Both the position numbers and the translations under genes were made by a program. From contig NZ_JABFBC010000005.1 of assembly GCF_013093415.1 (NCBI RefSeq), positions 1 through 63,520 on the forward strand: a stretch of 63,520 nucleotides of DNA, in the 5' to 3' direction. Below the pieces are notes generated by a model, which saw nothing but the letters and a program-made list of their open reading frames with translations, ran no database searches and was not told the DNA's origin. The DNA is from Halovulum dunhuangense. Lineage in GTDB: Bacteria; Pseudomonadota; Alphaproteobacteria; Rhodobacterales; Rhodobacteraceae. Shown one piece after another: positions 8,341 through 17,924 of the stretch. Each line of letters opens with the position of its first letter. Position 1 is the first letter of the stretch.

Positions 8341-9204
8341 TCAGCCCTGTGGCGCCAGCACGAAGTCGAAGCGGAACTTGGCGTCGGGCTTCACCTTGAG
8401 GTCGAAGTCGATCTGGTCCGACGCCTTCACCGGCTCGAGCCGGGCGATCAGCGACTTGCGCACGCCGAAGACGGCGTCGTTGTCGATGTACTCGGTGTTC
8501 TCGAAGAACACTTCCGTGGTGATCGCGCTCATGCCTTGCGCGCGGATGATGTAATGCAGGTGCGCCGCCCGCCAGGCATGGCGGTTGCCCGCGCGCAGCA
8601 ACTCGCCCACCGGACCGTCATAGGGCACGGTGTAGGGCTTGGGCAGCACGGTGGTGTAGTAGTACTCGCCCTTGTCGTTGGTGGTGAACTTGCCCCGCAG
8701 GTCGTACTTGTCCTGGCCCTGTTCCTGTTCCTGGATCGGGTAGGTGCCCGAGCCGTCGGCCTGCCAGGTGTCCACGATGGCATGGGGCAGGGGGTTGTGC
8801 AGCGTGTCGGTCACCTTGCCATAGGCCAGGATCGTGACCCCGTCGCGCCCGTCGGCCAGGTGGTCGCCCAGCGCCTTTTCCGGCGCGTCGTCCAGGTAGA
8901 ACGGGCCCAGGTTGGACCCTTCGGTCGCACCGCCGCGGGTGTTGATCATGTCCACCAGCGCCGAAAAGCCCAGCACGTCCGAGAGCAGGATGAATTCCTG
9001 GCGTTCCGGCGTCGAGATCTTTCCGCAGTCGTAGAGGAAGGTCAGCACCCGCATCCATTCCTCGTGCGTCAGGTTCACCTCGCGGGTGTAGTCGTGCAGG
9101 TGCTCGATCGCCTTGTTGAGCAGCAGCTGGAAGCGGCTGCCCTCCTCGGTGCGGAACGACTCCTGCACGGCTTGGGTAAGGCTGAACTGGTTGACGTTGG
9201 CCAT
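8341..9204 (-). CDS. Intradiol ring-cleavage dioxygenase (catechol/hydroxyquinol 1,2-dioxygenase family)
   Basis: A 287-residue non-heme Fe(III) dioxygenase. The N-terminal dimerisation region contains RQEFILLSDVLGFSALVD, followed by GATEGSNLGPFYLDDAP at the domain boundary. The expected iron ligands are Tyr in IVDTWQADGSGTY, Tyr in KPYTVPYDGPVG, and two His in GNRHAWRAAHLHYII. It would cleave a catechol or hydroxyquinol between its hydroxyls to a muconate or maleylacetate. The start at ATG 9204 follows CCGGAGGAACC; the open frame continues to 9351 but without a ribosome-binding site and across the divergent promoter. It is the first gene of the minus-strand arm. No maleylacetate reductase or muconate cycloisomerase is nearby. 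Confidence 0.92.
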   Translation of the reverse strand: MANVNQFSLTQAVQESFRTEEGSRFQLLLNKAIEHLHDYTREVNLTHEEWMRVLTFLYDCGKISTPERQEFILLSDVLGFSALVDMINTRGGATEGSNLGPFYLDDAPEKALGDHLADGRDGVTILAYGKVTDTLHNPLPHAIVDTWQADGSGTYPIQEQEQGQDKYDLRGKFTTNDKGEYYYTTVLPKPYTVPYDGPVGELLRAGNRHAWRAAHLHYIIRAQGMSAITTEVFFENTEYIDNDAVFGVRKSLIARLEPVKASDQIDFDLKVKPDAKFRFDFVLAPQG

Positions 9205-9256
9205 GGGTTCCTCCGGCTGGTGCGGGACGGGCGGCAGAAGCGGTCGCGGCCACCCA

Positions 9257-9339
9257 TCCGTGCGAAACATTCTTTCTTGACGCGAAGCTAGATCAGGCCA
9301 TAACATTCGGCAAGAGAAAATGTTTTCGCATACCGAAAA
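9257..9339. promoter_or_regulatory. Divergent promoter region with an IclR-type palindrome
   Basis: TTTTCGCATACCGAAAA (9323-9339) is a perfect inverted repeat with six-base arms and a five-base spacer, lying just before the lyase ATG at 9351. A plus-strand promoter candidate is TTGACG (9277-9282) and TAACAT (9301-9306) with an 18-base spacer, placing the palindrome near the transcription start. The half-site AATGTTTTCGC (9319-9329) recurs inverted as GCGAAACATT (9262-9271), which could serve the minus-strand arm. Confidence 0.6.
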
Positions 9340-9350
9340 AAGGAGCGGCA

Positions 9351-10151
9351 ATGCGCATCGGAAAGCAGGATCAGGCGTATACCGCCATCGCGACCTCGGA
9401 CGCCGAAAGCGTGACCGTCCGCGGCCACGACCTGGTGGACGAGCTGATCGGCGGGATCGACTTCACCGACTACTTCTGGCTGCTGGTCACCGGCGAGAAG
9501 CCGTCCGAGGCGCAGCGCAAGATGATGAACGCCTGCCTTGTCGCCATTGCCGAGCATGGGCTCGTGCCCAGCGTCCAGGCCGCGCGCATGACGCTGGCCG
9601 CCGCGCCCGAGGCATGGCAGGGCGCGATGTCGGCGGGGCTGCTGGGCATGGGCAGCGTGGTCGCGGGCAGCTCGGAAGTGTCCGGCCGCTACCTGGCCGA
9701 GGTGATCGCCAAGGCACGGGCCGACGGCACGGATCTGGAGAAGGCTGCCATCGACAGCCTGAACGGGCTCAAGGCCGCGCGGAAAAAGGTGCCGGGCCTG
9801 GGCCATCCGCAGCACAGCGCGGGCGACCCGCGCGCCGACCGGCTGCTGGCCATCGCCGATGCGCTGGGGGTTTCCGGCGATCATGTGCGCACGCTGCGCC
9901 TGCTCGGCCAGCATGCGCCCGGCATCATGGACCGCCCGCTGCCGATCAACGTCTCGGGGGCGATCCCCGCCACGATCCTCGATGCGGGCTGGCCGCTCGA
10001 GGCGATCAAGGCGGTGCCGCTTCTGGCGCGAACCGCGGGGCTGGCGGCGCATCTGTTCGAGGAGTCCCAGCGCTCCATCGGGTTCATCATGTCCCACAAG
10101 GCGGACCTGGCGATCGCCTATGACGGCAAGCCGTCGAAGCGGCACGGGTAA
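9351..10151 (+). CDS. Citrate-synthase-family protein, citryl-CoA lyase-like
   Basis: A 266-residue, short version of the citrate-synthase fold. The VPGLGHPQHSAGDPRADRL segment (about residues 143-161) corresponds to the citrate synthase GHxxY loop with its catalytic His. The other active-site His loop of citrate synthase is replaced by LLGMGSVVAGSSE, which has no His, as in lyase-type relatives. It probably cleaves or forms a citryl-CoA-like C-C bond in an acyl-CoA pathway. The ATG at 9351 follows AAGGAGCGGCA. Twelve bases separate it from the CoA-transferase gene, which would supply the CoA thioester. The precise substrate is unknown. Confidence 0.78.
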   Translation: MRIGKQDQAYTAIATSDAESVTVRGHDLVDELIGGIDFTDYFWLLVTGEKPSEAQRKMMNACLVAIAEHGLVPSVQAARMTLAAAPEAWQGAMSAGLLGMGSVVAGSSEVSGRYLAEVIAKARADGTDLEKAAIDSLNGLKAARKKVPGLGHPQHSAGDPRADRLLAIADALGVSGDHVRTLRLLGQHAPGIMDRPLPINVSGAIPATILDAGWPLEAIKAVPLLARTAGLAAHLFEESQRSIGFIMSHKADLAIAYDGKPSKRHG

Positions 10152-10163
10152 GGAGAGGATCCC

Positions 10164-11309
10164 ATGGTCAAGCTTCTGAAGAATATCCGCGTGATCGAGC
10201 TGGGCACCTACATCACCGGGCCCGCCGCCGCGATGCACCTGGCCGATCTGGGCGCCGACGTGATCAAGGTCGAGCGCCCGGGCAGCGGCGATCCGTTCCG
10301 CGCCTTCAAGGGCGGTCTCTACAGCCCGCATTACCAGACCTACAACCGCAACAAGCGTTCCATCGCGCTGGACACCCGGGATCCCGAGGATCTGGCCGTC
10401 CTGCACGACCTGATCGCCTCGGCCGACGTGTTCATCCAGAACTTCCGCCCCGGTGTCGCGGAAAAGCTGGGCGTGGGCTTCGACGATCTGGCGCGGATCA
10501 ATCCGCGGCTGATCTATTGCGCGATCTCGGGCTTCGGGCAGACCGGCCCGTCGCGCGACCGCCCGGCCTATGACACCGTGGCGCAGGCTGCGAGCGGCTT
10601 CCTGCGGCTGGTCACGCCGCCCACGAACCCCCGCGTGATCGGCCCGGCGCTGGCCGACGCCATTACGGGCCAATACGCGGCGCTGGGCATCATGGCGGCG
10701 CTGGTCGAGCGGGGGCAGTCGGGCAAGGGCCACCGGCTCGACATTTCCATGCTCGAGGCGATGACGCATTTCAACCTGGACAGCTTCACCCACTACTTCT
10801 CGGTGGGCGAGGTGATGGGCCCGCTGTCGCGCCCGGTCGTGTCGCAGTCCTACACCTTCGAGTGTTCCGACGGGAAATGGGTGGCGATCCACATGTCCTC
10901 GCCCACCAAGTTCTGGGAGGGGCTCCTGGAGGCGACCGGCCAGCAGGCGCTGAACCAGGATCCCCGCTTCAACGAGCGGATGCAGCGCATCCAGCACCAG
11001 GACGAGCTGATCGCGCATTTCACGCCGGTCTTCCGGAAGGATACCCGCGACAACTGGTGCGCGAAGCTGCTGGCGGCGGAAGTGCCGCATTCGCCGGCCT
11101 ACGACTCTAACGAGGCGCTGGAGGATCCGCAGGCAAGGCACCTGCATCTGGCAGTGTCGGCCGAGCATCCGCAGATGGGCACCTTCACCACGGTGCGCGC
11201 GCCCTACGGCTTCGACGGAGAGATCGACCGCGACGTCGCCCCGCCGCCCACGCTCGACGAGCATGGCGCCGAGATCCGGGCCGAGATCGCCCGCCGCAAG
11301 GCCGGCTGA
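10164..11309 (+). CDS. CaiB/BaiF-type class III CoA-transferase
   Basis: A 381-residue enzyme. The N-terminus carries VIELGTYITGPAAAMHLADLGADVIKVERPGSGDPFR, and the catalytic Asp is in HRLDISMLEAMTHF (about residue 192). Class III transferases exchange CoA between two carboxylates through an aspartyl-CoA intermediate. Paired with the citryl-CoA-lyase-like gene upstream, it probably activates a di- or tricarboxylate product of ring cleavage, which the lyase then splits. It starts at ATG 10164 after GGAGAGGATCCC. A hairpin follows the stop and precedes the TRAP genes. Confidence 0.92.
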   Translation: MVKLLKNIRVIELGTYITGPAAAMHLADLGADVIKVERPGSGDPFRAFKGGLYSPHYQTYNRNKRSIALDTRDPEDLAVLHDLIASADVFIQNFRPGVAEKLGVGFDDLARINPRLIYCAISGFGQTGPSRDRPAYDTVAQAASGFLRLVTPPTNPRVIGPALADAITGQYAALGIMAALVERGQSGKGHRLDISMLEAMTHFNLDSFTHYFSVGEVMGPLSRPVVSQSYTFECSDGKWVAIHMSSPTKFWEGLLEATGQQALNQDPRFNERMQRIQHQDELIAHFTPVFRKDTRDNWCAKLLAAEVPHSPAYDSNEALEDPQARHLHLAVSAEHPQMGTFTTVRAPYGFDGEIDRDVAPPPTLDEHGAEIRAEIARRKAG

Positions 11310-11323
11310 GCCCGCCTGATACC

Positions 11324-11347
11324 CGCCGGGGCGGATGCGCCCCGGCG
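11324..11347 (+). terminator. Intercistronic hairpin after the CoA-transferase
   Basis: CGCCGGGGCG (11324-11333) pairs perfectly with CGCCCCGGCG (11338-11347) around a four-base loop. No T-run follows, so it is more likely an attenuator or mRNA-stabilising hairpin ahead of the TRAP genes than a full terminator. Confidence 0.5.
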
Positions 11348-11386
11348 CAAGACCAAGACAAGTGCAACCCCCCCGGGAGGACCAAC

Positions 11387-12466
11387 ATGAAACCGATCCG
11401 CGGACTACTGACCGCCTGCGTCCTTGCGCTGCCGCTGCCCCTGGCCGCGCAGGAGACGATCAGCCTGACCATCGCTTCCAGCCATCCCACGGTGATCCCG
11501 TGGGTCGGCATGATGCAGACCCATTTCATGGCCCGCACCGACGAGATCCTCGCCCAGAGCGGCAACTACCGGATCGAGTGGAACGAGGCCTTCGGCGGCA
11601 CGCTCTACAAGGCCAACGCGACGCTGTCCTCGGTGGAAGAAGGCATCACCGATATCGGCTGGGTGTTCTCGTTCCTCGAGGCGGCCAAGCTGCCGCTGAG
11701 CCAGGCCTCCAGCTATGCGCCCTTCGCCACCAACAACCCGCCCGCGCAGCTGGCCGTCATGGCCGAGCTGTTCGAGACGAACGACGCCTTCCGCAACGAA
11801 TGGGAGCAGTACAACCTGAAGGTGCTGGGCTTCACCGGGACCGACAGCTACGACGTCTACACCAAGCAGCCGATCGGCGGCTTTGCCGACCTGGACGGGA
11901 TGAAGCTGTCCGCCCCCGGCGTGCTGGGCAACTGGCTGCGCGGCACCGGCGCCAACGCCGTCGATGGCGCGCTGACCACCTTCTACACCGATATCCAGAC
12001 CGGGGTGTCCGACGGGGTGCTGAGCCTTGCACTGGGCGTTCTGCCCGCCAAGATCTACGAGGTCGCGCCCTACATCACCAAGGTGCGCATGGGCGTCGCC
12101 TTTTCGGGCGCAATCGCGATCAACCGCGACAGCTGGGACGCCCTGCCCGAGGAAGTGCAGGACGCCATGGTCCAGGCGGGCAAGTACTACACCGATGCGC
12201 ATGGCCAGGACCTGCTGGACCGCCCCGAGACGGCGCTGGCCCGCATGGTCGAGCTGGGTGCCACGCAGAACCCGCCCGTGACCATCACCCCCATGGCCGA
12301 AGAGGACCGCGCCGCCTGGGTGAACGCGATGCCCAATATCGCAAAGGAGTGGGCCGACACGCTGGAAGAGCGCGGCACGCCCGCCCGCGATTTCCTGCGC
12401 GCCTACATGGAAGGGCTGCGCGCCCGTGGCGAGGCCCCGGTCCGCGACTGGGACGCGGAACTCTGA
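11387..12466 (+). CDS. dctP: TRAP transporter periplasmic substrate-binding protein (DctP family)
   Basis: A 359-residue protein with a Sec signal (MKPIRGLLTACVLALPLPLAAQ, cleavage near AAQ|ET). A DctP fold follows: SGNYRIEWNEAFGGTLYKAN near residue 60, and a ligand-binding region around GFTGTDSYDVYTKQPIGGFADLDGMKLSAPG. A GGAGG ribosome-binding site precedes the ATG. It delivers the cluster's substrate, or one of its breakdown acids, to DctQM downstream. It shares N-terminal and C-terminal motifs with the DctP at 3845-4921, so the two transporters look like paralogues. Confidence 0.94.
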   Translation: MKPIRGLLTACVLALPLPLAAQETISLTIASSHPTVIPWVGMMQTHFMARTDEILAQSGNYRIEWNEAFGGTLYKANATLSSVEEGITDIGWVFSFLEAAKLPLSQASSYAPFATNNPPAQLAVMAELFETNDAFRNEWEQYNLKVLGFTGTDSYDVYTKQPIGGFADLDGMKLSAPGVLGNWLRGTGANAVDGALTTFYTDIQTGVSDGVLSLALGVLPAKIYEVAPYITKVRMGVAFSGAIAINRDSWDALPEEVQDAMVQAGKYYTDAHGQDLLDRPETALARMVELGATQNPPVTITPMAEEDRAAWVNAMPNIAKEWADTLEERGTPARDFLRAYMEGLRARGEAPVRDWDAEL

Positions 12467-12481
12467 GCCTTGGGCGCGCCC

Positions 12482-13048
12482 ATGCAAAACACCCATGACA
12501 ATGGCCGCGCCCCGGATCCGGGGCGCAGCACCCACCCGATCGCCCGGCTCTGGGCGCTGGCGGTGGACGGGCTTGCGGCCCTCGGCACGGTGATGATCGG
12601 GCTGCTGATGCTGGTGATCTGCGCCGATGTGGTGGCGCGCAACGTGATGGGCGGCTCGCTGCCGCTGGTCTCGGAACTGGGGGCGCTGATGCTGGTGATG
12701 ATCGTCTACCTGCAACTGGCCGCGACCGTGCGCGCCGACCGGCTGGCGCGCACCGACATGTTCCTGCCCGGCTTTCGCCGCCGCTTCCCGCGCGCGGGCG
12801 CGGCACTTGCGGCGGTCTTCGACCTGGTGGGCGCGGTGGCCATCGGCGGCATCGCCTGGGCGACACTGGGGATCCTGGGCAAGGACATGGCGGCGGGCGA
12901 GTATATCGGCGTGACCGGCGTCGCGACCCTGCCGTCCTGGCCCTTCCGGGCGCTGATCCTGCTGGGCGTCGCGGTCGCGGCGATAGAGTTCGCCCGCCGC
13001 GCCGTCGCGGGTCTTGGCATCGCCATCGGCAGGGAGGGGGCGCGATGA
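12482..13048 (+). CDS. dctQ: TRAP transporter small permease (DctQ family)
   Basis: About 188 residues, with four hydrophobic segments. The segment ICADVVARNVMGGSLPLVSELG matches the DctQ pattern after the first helix. The start is uncertain: ATG 12482 is used here, but a TTG at 12470 four codons upstream is also in frame, and neither has a strong ribosome-binding site. Translation may be coupled to dctP, which ends at 12466. The stop overlaps the dctM start by four bases. Confidence 0.9.
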   Translation: MQNTHDNGRAPDPGRSTHPIARLWALAVDGLAALGTVMIGLLMLVICADVVARNVMGGSLPLVSELGALMLVMIVYLQLAATVRADRLARTDMFLPGFRRRFPRAGAALAAVFDLVGAVAIGGIAWATLGILGKDMAAGEYIGVTGVATLPSWPFRALILLGVAVAAIEFARRAVAGLGIAIGREGAR

Positions 13049-14358
13049 CCCCGATGGAGGTGGGGATCGCCGGGGTCCTGGGCCTGATCGTACTGATCTG
13101 GATCGGCCTGCCCATCGGGCTTTCCATGCTGGCGGTATCCTTCCTTGGCGTCGCCTCGATCCGCAACGACGCGGTGGCGACCCGGATGCTGGGCGCGGTC
13201 GCCAACGACTCGCTGCGCGAATACCTGTTCGCGGTGGTGCCGCTGTTCGTGCTGATGGGGCTGCTGGTGACCGTCTCGGGGGTCGGCAAGGACACCTTCG
13301 ACGTGTTCGAGCGGGCGCTCAAGCGGCTGCGCGCGGGACTGGGCGTCGCGACCGTGTTCTCGAACGCGGTCTTTGCCTCGATCACCGGCATCTCCATCGC
13401 CTCGGCGTCCGTCTTCAGCCGCGTGGCGGTGCCCGAGATGACGCGCCACGGCTATTCGCGCCGCTTCTCGACCGGGGTGGTGGCGGGCAGTTCCGTTCTG
13501 GGCATGCTGATCCCGCCGTCGCTGCTGATGATCGTCTACGCGGTGCTGGCCGAGCAATCCGTGGGCCGGATGTTCCTCGCGGGCGTCGGCCCCGGCCTGC
13601 TGCTGGCGGTCATGTTCTCGGTGGCGATCTGGATGCTGGCGCGGTTCAACCCCGCCTTCGTCTTCGACGCGGAAGAAACCCACGACGACGGCCCCGGCCT
13701 TGCCCTCGGCCAGCTTGCCGCCAAGGCGCTGCCGATCCTGAGCCTGATGCTTCTGGTGCTGGGCGGGCTTTACGGCGGCTTCCTGAACCCCACCGAGGCG
13801 GGCGCCGTCGGTGCCTTCGGCGCGCTGGTGGTGGCCATCCTGCGCCGCACGCTCGACCGGGCGACCTTCTGGCGGCTGCTGGTGGAAACCGGGCAGATTA
13901 CCGTGTCGGTGCTGTTCCTGATCATGGCGGCCACCTTCTTCAGCCGGATGCTCGCGCTTTCGGGCCTGCCCGGCGCACTGGCCGATGCGCTGCTGAGCGG
14001 CCCCATCGGGCCCTGGGGCTTCCTGCTTCTGTACCTGGTGCTGGTGATCGTGCTGGGCTGCCTGATCGATTCCATCTCGATCATGCTGATCCTGCTGCCG
14101 ATAGCACTTCCCGTTGCCTCGGCCGCCGGCTTCGACATGATCTGGTTCGGCGTGATGACCGTGATCGCGGTCGAGATCGGGCTGCTGACGCCGCCCTTCG
14201 GGCTGTCGGTCTATACCATCCGCTCCGCCATGGACGATCCCGACCTGAAACTGGCCGAGATATTCCGCGGGGCAGCGCCTTTCGTCCTGACCATGATCGC
14301 GAGCCTTGGCATCCTCATGGTGTTTCCGCAGATCGCGACCTGGCTGGCGCGGCTCTGA
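13045..14358 (+). CDS. dctM: TRAP transporter large permease (DctM family)
   Basis: A 437-residue polytopic membrane protein. Signatures include GSSVLGMLIPPSLLMIVYAVLAEQSVGRMF and the C-terminal EIGLLTPPFGLSVY loop. It starts with ATGA overlapping dctQ. Together with the two preceding genes it forms a complete Na+-coupled TRAP system serving the dioxygenase/CoA-transferase cluster. Strong similarity in layout to the DctM at 1897-3240 suggests related substrates. Confidence 0.95.
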   Translation: MTPMEVGIAGVLGLIVLIWIGLPIGLSMLAVSFLGVASIRNDAVATRMLGAVANDSLREYLFAVVPLFVLMGLLVTVSGVGKDTFDVFERALKRLRAGLGVATVFSNAVFASITGISIASASVFSRVAVPEMTRHGYSRRFSTGVVAGSSVLGMLIPPSLLMIVYAVLAEQSVGRMFLAGVGPGLLLAVMFSVAIWMLARFNPAFVFDAEETHDDGPGLALGQLAAKALPILSLMLLVLGGLYGGFLNPTEAGAVGAFGALVVAILRRTLDRATFWRLLVETGQITVSVLFLIMAATFFSRMLALSGLPGALADALLSGPIGPWGFLLLYLVLVIVLGCLIDSISIMLILLPIALPVASAAGFDMIWFGVMTVIAVEIGLLTPPFGLSVYTIRSAMDDPDLKLAEIFRGAAPFVLTMIASLGILMVFPQIATWLARL

Positions 14359-14385
14359 CCCAATCCGAACTGACGGGAGACTGAC

Positions 14386-14919
14386 TTGACCAAGCTTCTA
14401 TTCGTATGCGGCAGCCTGCGGGCGCAGTCCTCGGCCCGTGGCACGCAGGACGCGCTGATCGCGCGGCTGGGTGCGCGCGCCACCTGCGCGACGACCGATA
14501 TCGGCCGCCTGCCACATTACAACGCCGACATCACCGACAACGCGGATGTCGCCGCCTTCATGGCTCAGGTGGCCGGGGCGGACGGCGTCGTCTTCGTCAC
14601 GCCCGAATACAACTACAGCATTCCGGGCGTGCTGAAGAACGCGATCGACTGGGCCTCGCGCCCCGGCTACGCCTCGGTCTTCAAGGACAGGCCCTGTTTC
14701 GTCATCACCGTCTCGGGCGGGGCGCTGGGCGGCGTGCGCGCGCAATCGGCCCTGAAGATCGTGCTGGGCGCGATGCTGGCGCGGGTGTTCCCGTGGCAGG
14801 AGGTGATCGTGCCGCAGGCGCCCGCCAAGCTGAAGGACGGGCTGCTGGCGGACGAGGCGATCCTCGATTTCGCGGACAAGGGCCTGACCGCGTTCCTGGC
14901 CGAGATCGGGTCCCTCTGA
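14386..14919 (+). CDS. NAD(P)H-dependent FMN reductase
   Basis: A 177-residue flavodoxin-fold reductase. The FMN phosphate loop is GSLRAQSSARG (about residues 9-19), and the family motif PEYNYSIPGVLKNAIDW is at about 68-84. It reduces FMN, or a quinone, with NAD(P)H. Such reductases often feed reduced flavin to a two-component monooxygenase, but no monooxygenase is in this cluster. The start is TTG 14386 after GGGAGACTGAC, 27 bases from dctM, so it is the last gene of the plus-strand arm. Confidence 0.9.
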   Translation: MTKLLFVCGSLRAQSSARGTQDALIARLGARATCATTDIGRLPHYNADITDNADVAAFMAQVAGADGVVFVTPEYNYSIPGVLKNAIDWASRPGYASVFKDRPCFVITVSGGALGGVRAQSALKIVLGAMLARVFPWQEVIVPQAPAKLKDGLLADEAILDFADKGLTAFLAEIGSL

Positions 14920-15047
14920 GCGACCGAAACCGTGCACCGACGATGCCCTCGGCCGCCCGGGCCGGGGGCGTTCCTGTCTGTATCCTGTGCAATCTGCACA
15001 GACTTGGATCAGTTCCCGGCCTGTGCGCTCATGGTAGCGATTAATGC

Positions 15048-15083
15048 TTGACCTTTTTGTGACGCGGACCAATCGTGGATTGG
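15048..15083 (+). promoter_or_regulatory. Probable promoter and operator of the GntR regulator operon
   Basis: CCAATCGTGGATTGG (15069-15083) is a perfect six-base inverted repeat with a three-base spacer, and GGATTGG recurs about 15 bases on. TTGACC (15048-15053) could be a -35 box. These elements lie inside the longest reading frame of the regulator, which argues that translation starts downstream at GTG 15113 and that the gene is autoregulated. Confidence 0.5.
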
Positions 15084-15112
15084 AGCGGAACCATTTGCGG
15101 ATTGGATCGGGC

Positions 15113-15829
15113 GTGAAAGACGAGATCGCAGTCACGGACGGGCCGGAAGGCAATGCCAGCCGCGCGCTGGGAGAGATCCGGCGTCTGATCGAGACCGGCC
15201 AGATCGATGGCGATGGCCGCCTGCCGACCGAACGCGAGTTGAGCGCGAGCCTTGGGGTGGGCCGCCGCGCCGTGCGCCGCGCGCTCGAGGCGCTGGAGGC
15301 AGAGGGCCTGATCTGGCGCCGTCAGGGCAAGGGCACCTTCGCGGGCCAGCCCCCCGATCCGACCGGCACCCTGGCCGCCGAGATCGCGATGGATGCCGAC
15401 CCGCTGTCGGTGATGGAGGCGCGGCTCTGCATCGAACCCTCGCTGGCAGAGCTTTGCGCGCGCAGGGCCACCGCCGACGACGTGGCCAAGATGCGCCACC
15501 TGGCCGTGCGCACCGCGCAGGCCGACGATTCGGACTCGGCCGAATTGTGGGACGGCGCGCTGCACCGGCTGATCGCGCGCACCGCCGGTAACCGGCTGCT
15601 GCTGACCGCGTTCTCCATGCTGGACGAGGTGCGCATGGGCGAGGAATGGCAGCGCCAGCGCCACCGGGCCCGCACGCCCGAGACCATCGCCTTCTACGAC
15701 CGCCAGCATGTGGCGATCATCGACGCGATCGAGGCGCGGGACGGCCAGCGCGCCCGGGACGCGATGGCCGAGCATCTGCGCATCCTGTCCGAACGCTTGC
15801 GCCAAAGTCTGGAAGGGGGGCAGCCATGA
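15113..15829 (+). CDS. GntR-family transcriptional regulator (FadR/FCD type)
   Basis: About 238 residues. The N-terminal winged HTH is SRALGEIRRLIETGQIDGDGRLPTERELSASLGVGRRAVRRALEALEAEGLIWRRQGKGTFAG. The C-terminal all-helical FCD effector domain has the metal-ligand pattern D...H...H, with HRLIARTAGNRLL and DRQHVAIIDAIEARDGQRARDAMAEHL. The frame is open from ATG 15044, but GTG 15113 is preferred because a palindromic operator and a -35-like box lie in between. Its stop overlaps the first ATPase gene (ATGA), so the regulator is co-transcribed with the peptide transporter it presumably represses. Confidence 0.88.
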   Translation: MKDEIAVTDGPEGNASRALGEIRRLIETGQIDGDGRLPTERELSASLGVGRRAVRRALEALEAEGLIWRRQGKGTFAGQPPDPTGTLAAEIAMDADPLSVMEARLCIEPSLAELCARRATADDVAKMRHLAVRTAQADDSDSAELWDGALHRLIARTAGNRLLLTAFSMLDEVRMGEEWQRQRHRARTPETIAFYDRQHVAIIDAIEARDGQRARDAMAEHLRILSERLRQSLEGGQP

Positions 15830-16823
15830 GCGGCAACGATCAGGCGCTGTTGCGGGTCGAGGGACTGTCGATCCGCCACCGCGAGGCGCGCACCAACCTG
15901 GTGGACGACGTCTCCTTCGAGATCGGCGCCGGCCAGACCCTGTGCATCGTGGGGGAGTCGGGCTGCGGCAAGAGCCTGACCGCGCTGGCGCTGATGGGGC
16001 TTCTGCCCGATCCGCCGCTGCGGCTGACCGGGGGCAGGGCGCTGTTCCAGGGCCGTGACCTTCTGTCGATGCCGGCGCCCGAATTGCGCGGCATCCGTGG
16101 CGACCGGATGGCGATGATCTTCCAGGAGCCGATGAGCTCGCTCAACCCCGCGCTCACCATCGGCGAGCAGATCGCCGAGTCGGTGCGCCGGCACCGCGGC
16201 GTCAGCCACGAGGCCGCGAAGGCCCGCGCGATCGAGATGCTGGACCTGGTGCGCATCCCCGCCGCCGCGAAGCGCTTTTCGGAATTCCCACACCAGCTGT
16301 CGGGCGGCATGCGCCAGCGCGCCATGATCGCGATGGCGCTGGCCAATGACCCGGCGCTGCTGATCGCGGACGAGCCGACGACCGCGCTCGACGTGACGAT
16401 CCAGGCGCAGATCCTGGAACTGATGCGCAGTCTCCAGTCGGAAACCGGGGCGGCGATGATCCTGATCACCCATGACCTGGGCGTGGTGGCGGAAATGGCC
16501 GACCGGGTGGCGGTGATGTATGCCGGCCGCGTGGTGGAAAGCGGTCCCGTGGCGGCCGTGTTCGACGACCCCCAGCACCCCTACACGATCGGGCTGATGA
16601 GTTCGATGCCCTCGCTCGGCGCGCTGGGCGAGCGGCTGGTCACGATCCCCGGGCTGGTCCCGTCGCCCACCGCCATGCCCGAGGGCTGCCGCTTCGCCGC
16701 GCGCTGCCCGTTCCGCATCGGGGCCTGCGCCAGCCGCCCGCCGATGCGCGGCATAGGGCCCGGCCACGCCGCCGCCTGCGTTCGCGCGCCTCTAGAAAAC
16801 ATCACGCTCGAGGAGGTGGTGGC

Positions 16824-16827
<4 letters not shown>
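15826..16827 (+). CDS. Dipeptide/oligopeptide ABC transporter ATPase (DppD/GsiA-N type)
   Basis: A 333-residue ATPase. Walker A is [16 protein letters not shown], the signature is [17 protein letters not shown], and Walker B is [12 protein letters not shown]. The C-terminal oligopeptide/dipeptide region holds [23 protein letters not shown] with cysteines typical of the subfamily. It powers uptake through the DppBC-type permeases encoded downstream. It overlaps its neighbours by four bases on both sides. Confidence 0.95.
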
Positions 16828-17923
<1,096 letters not shown>

Positions 17924-17924
<1 letters not shown>

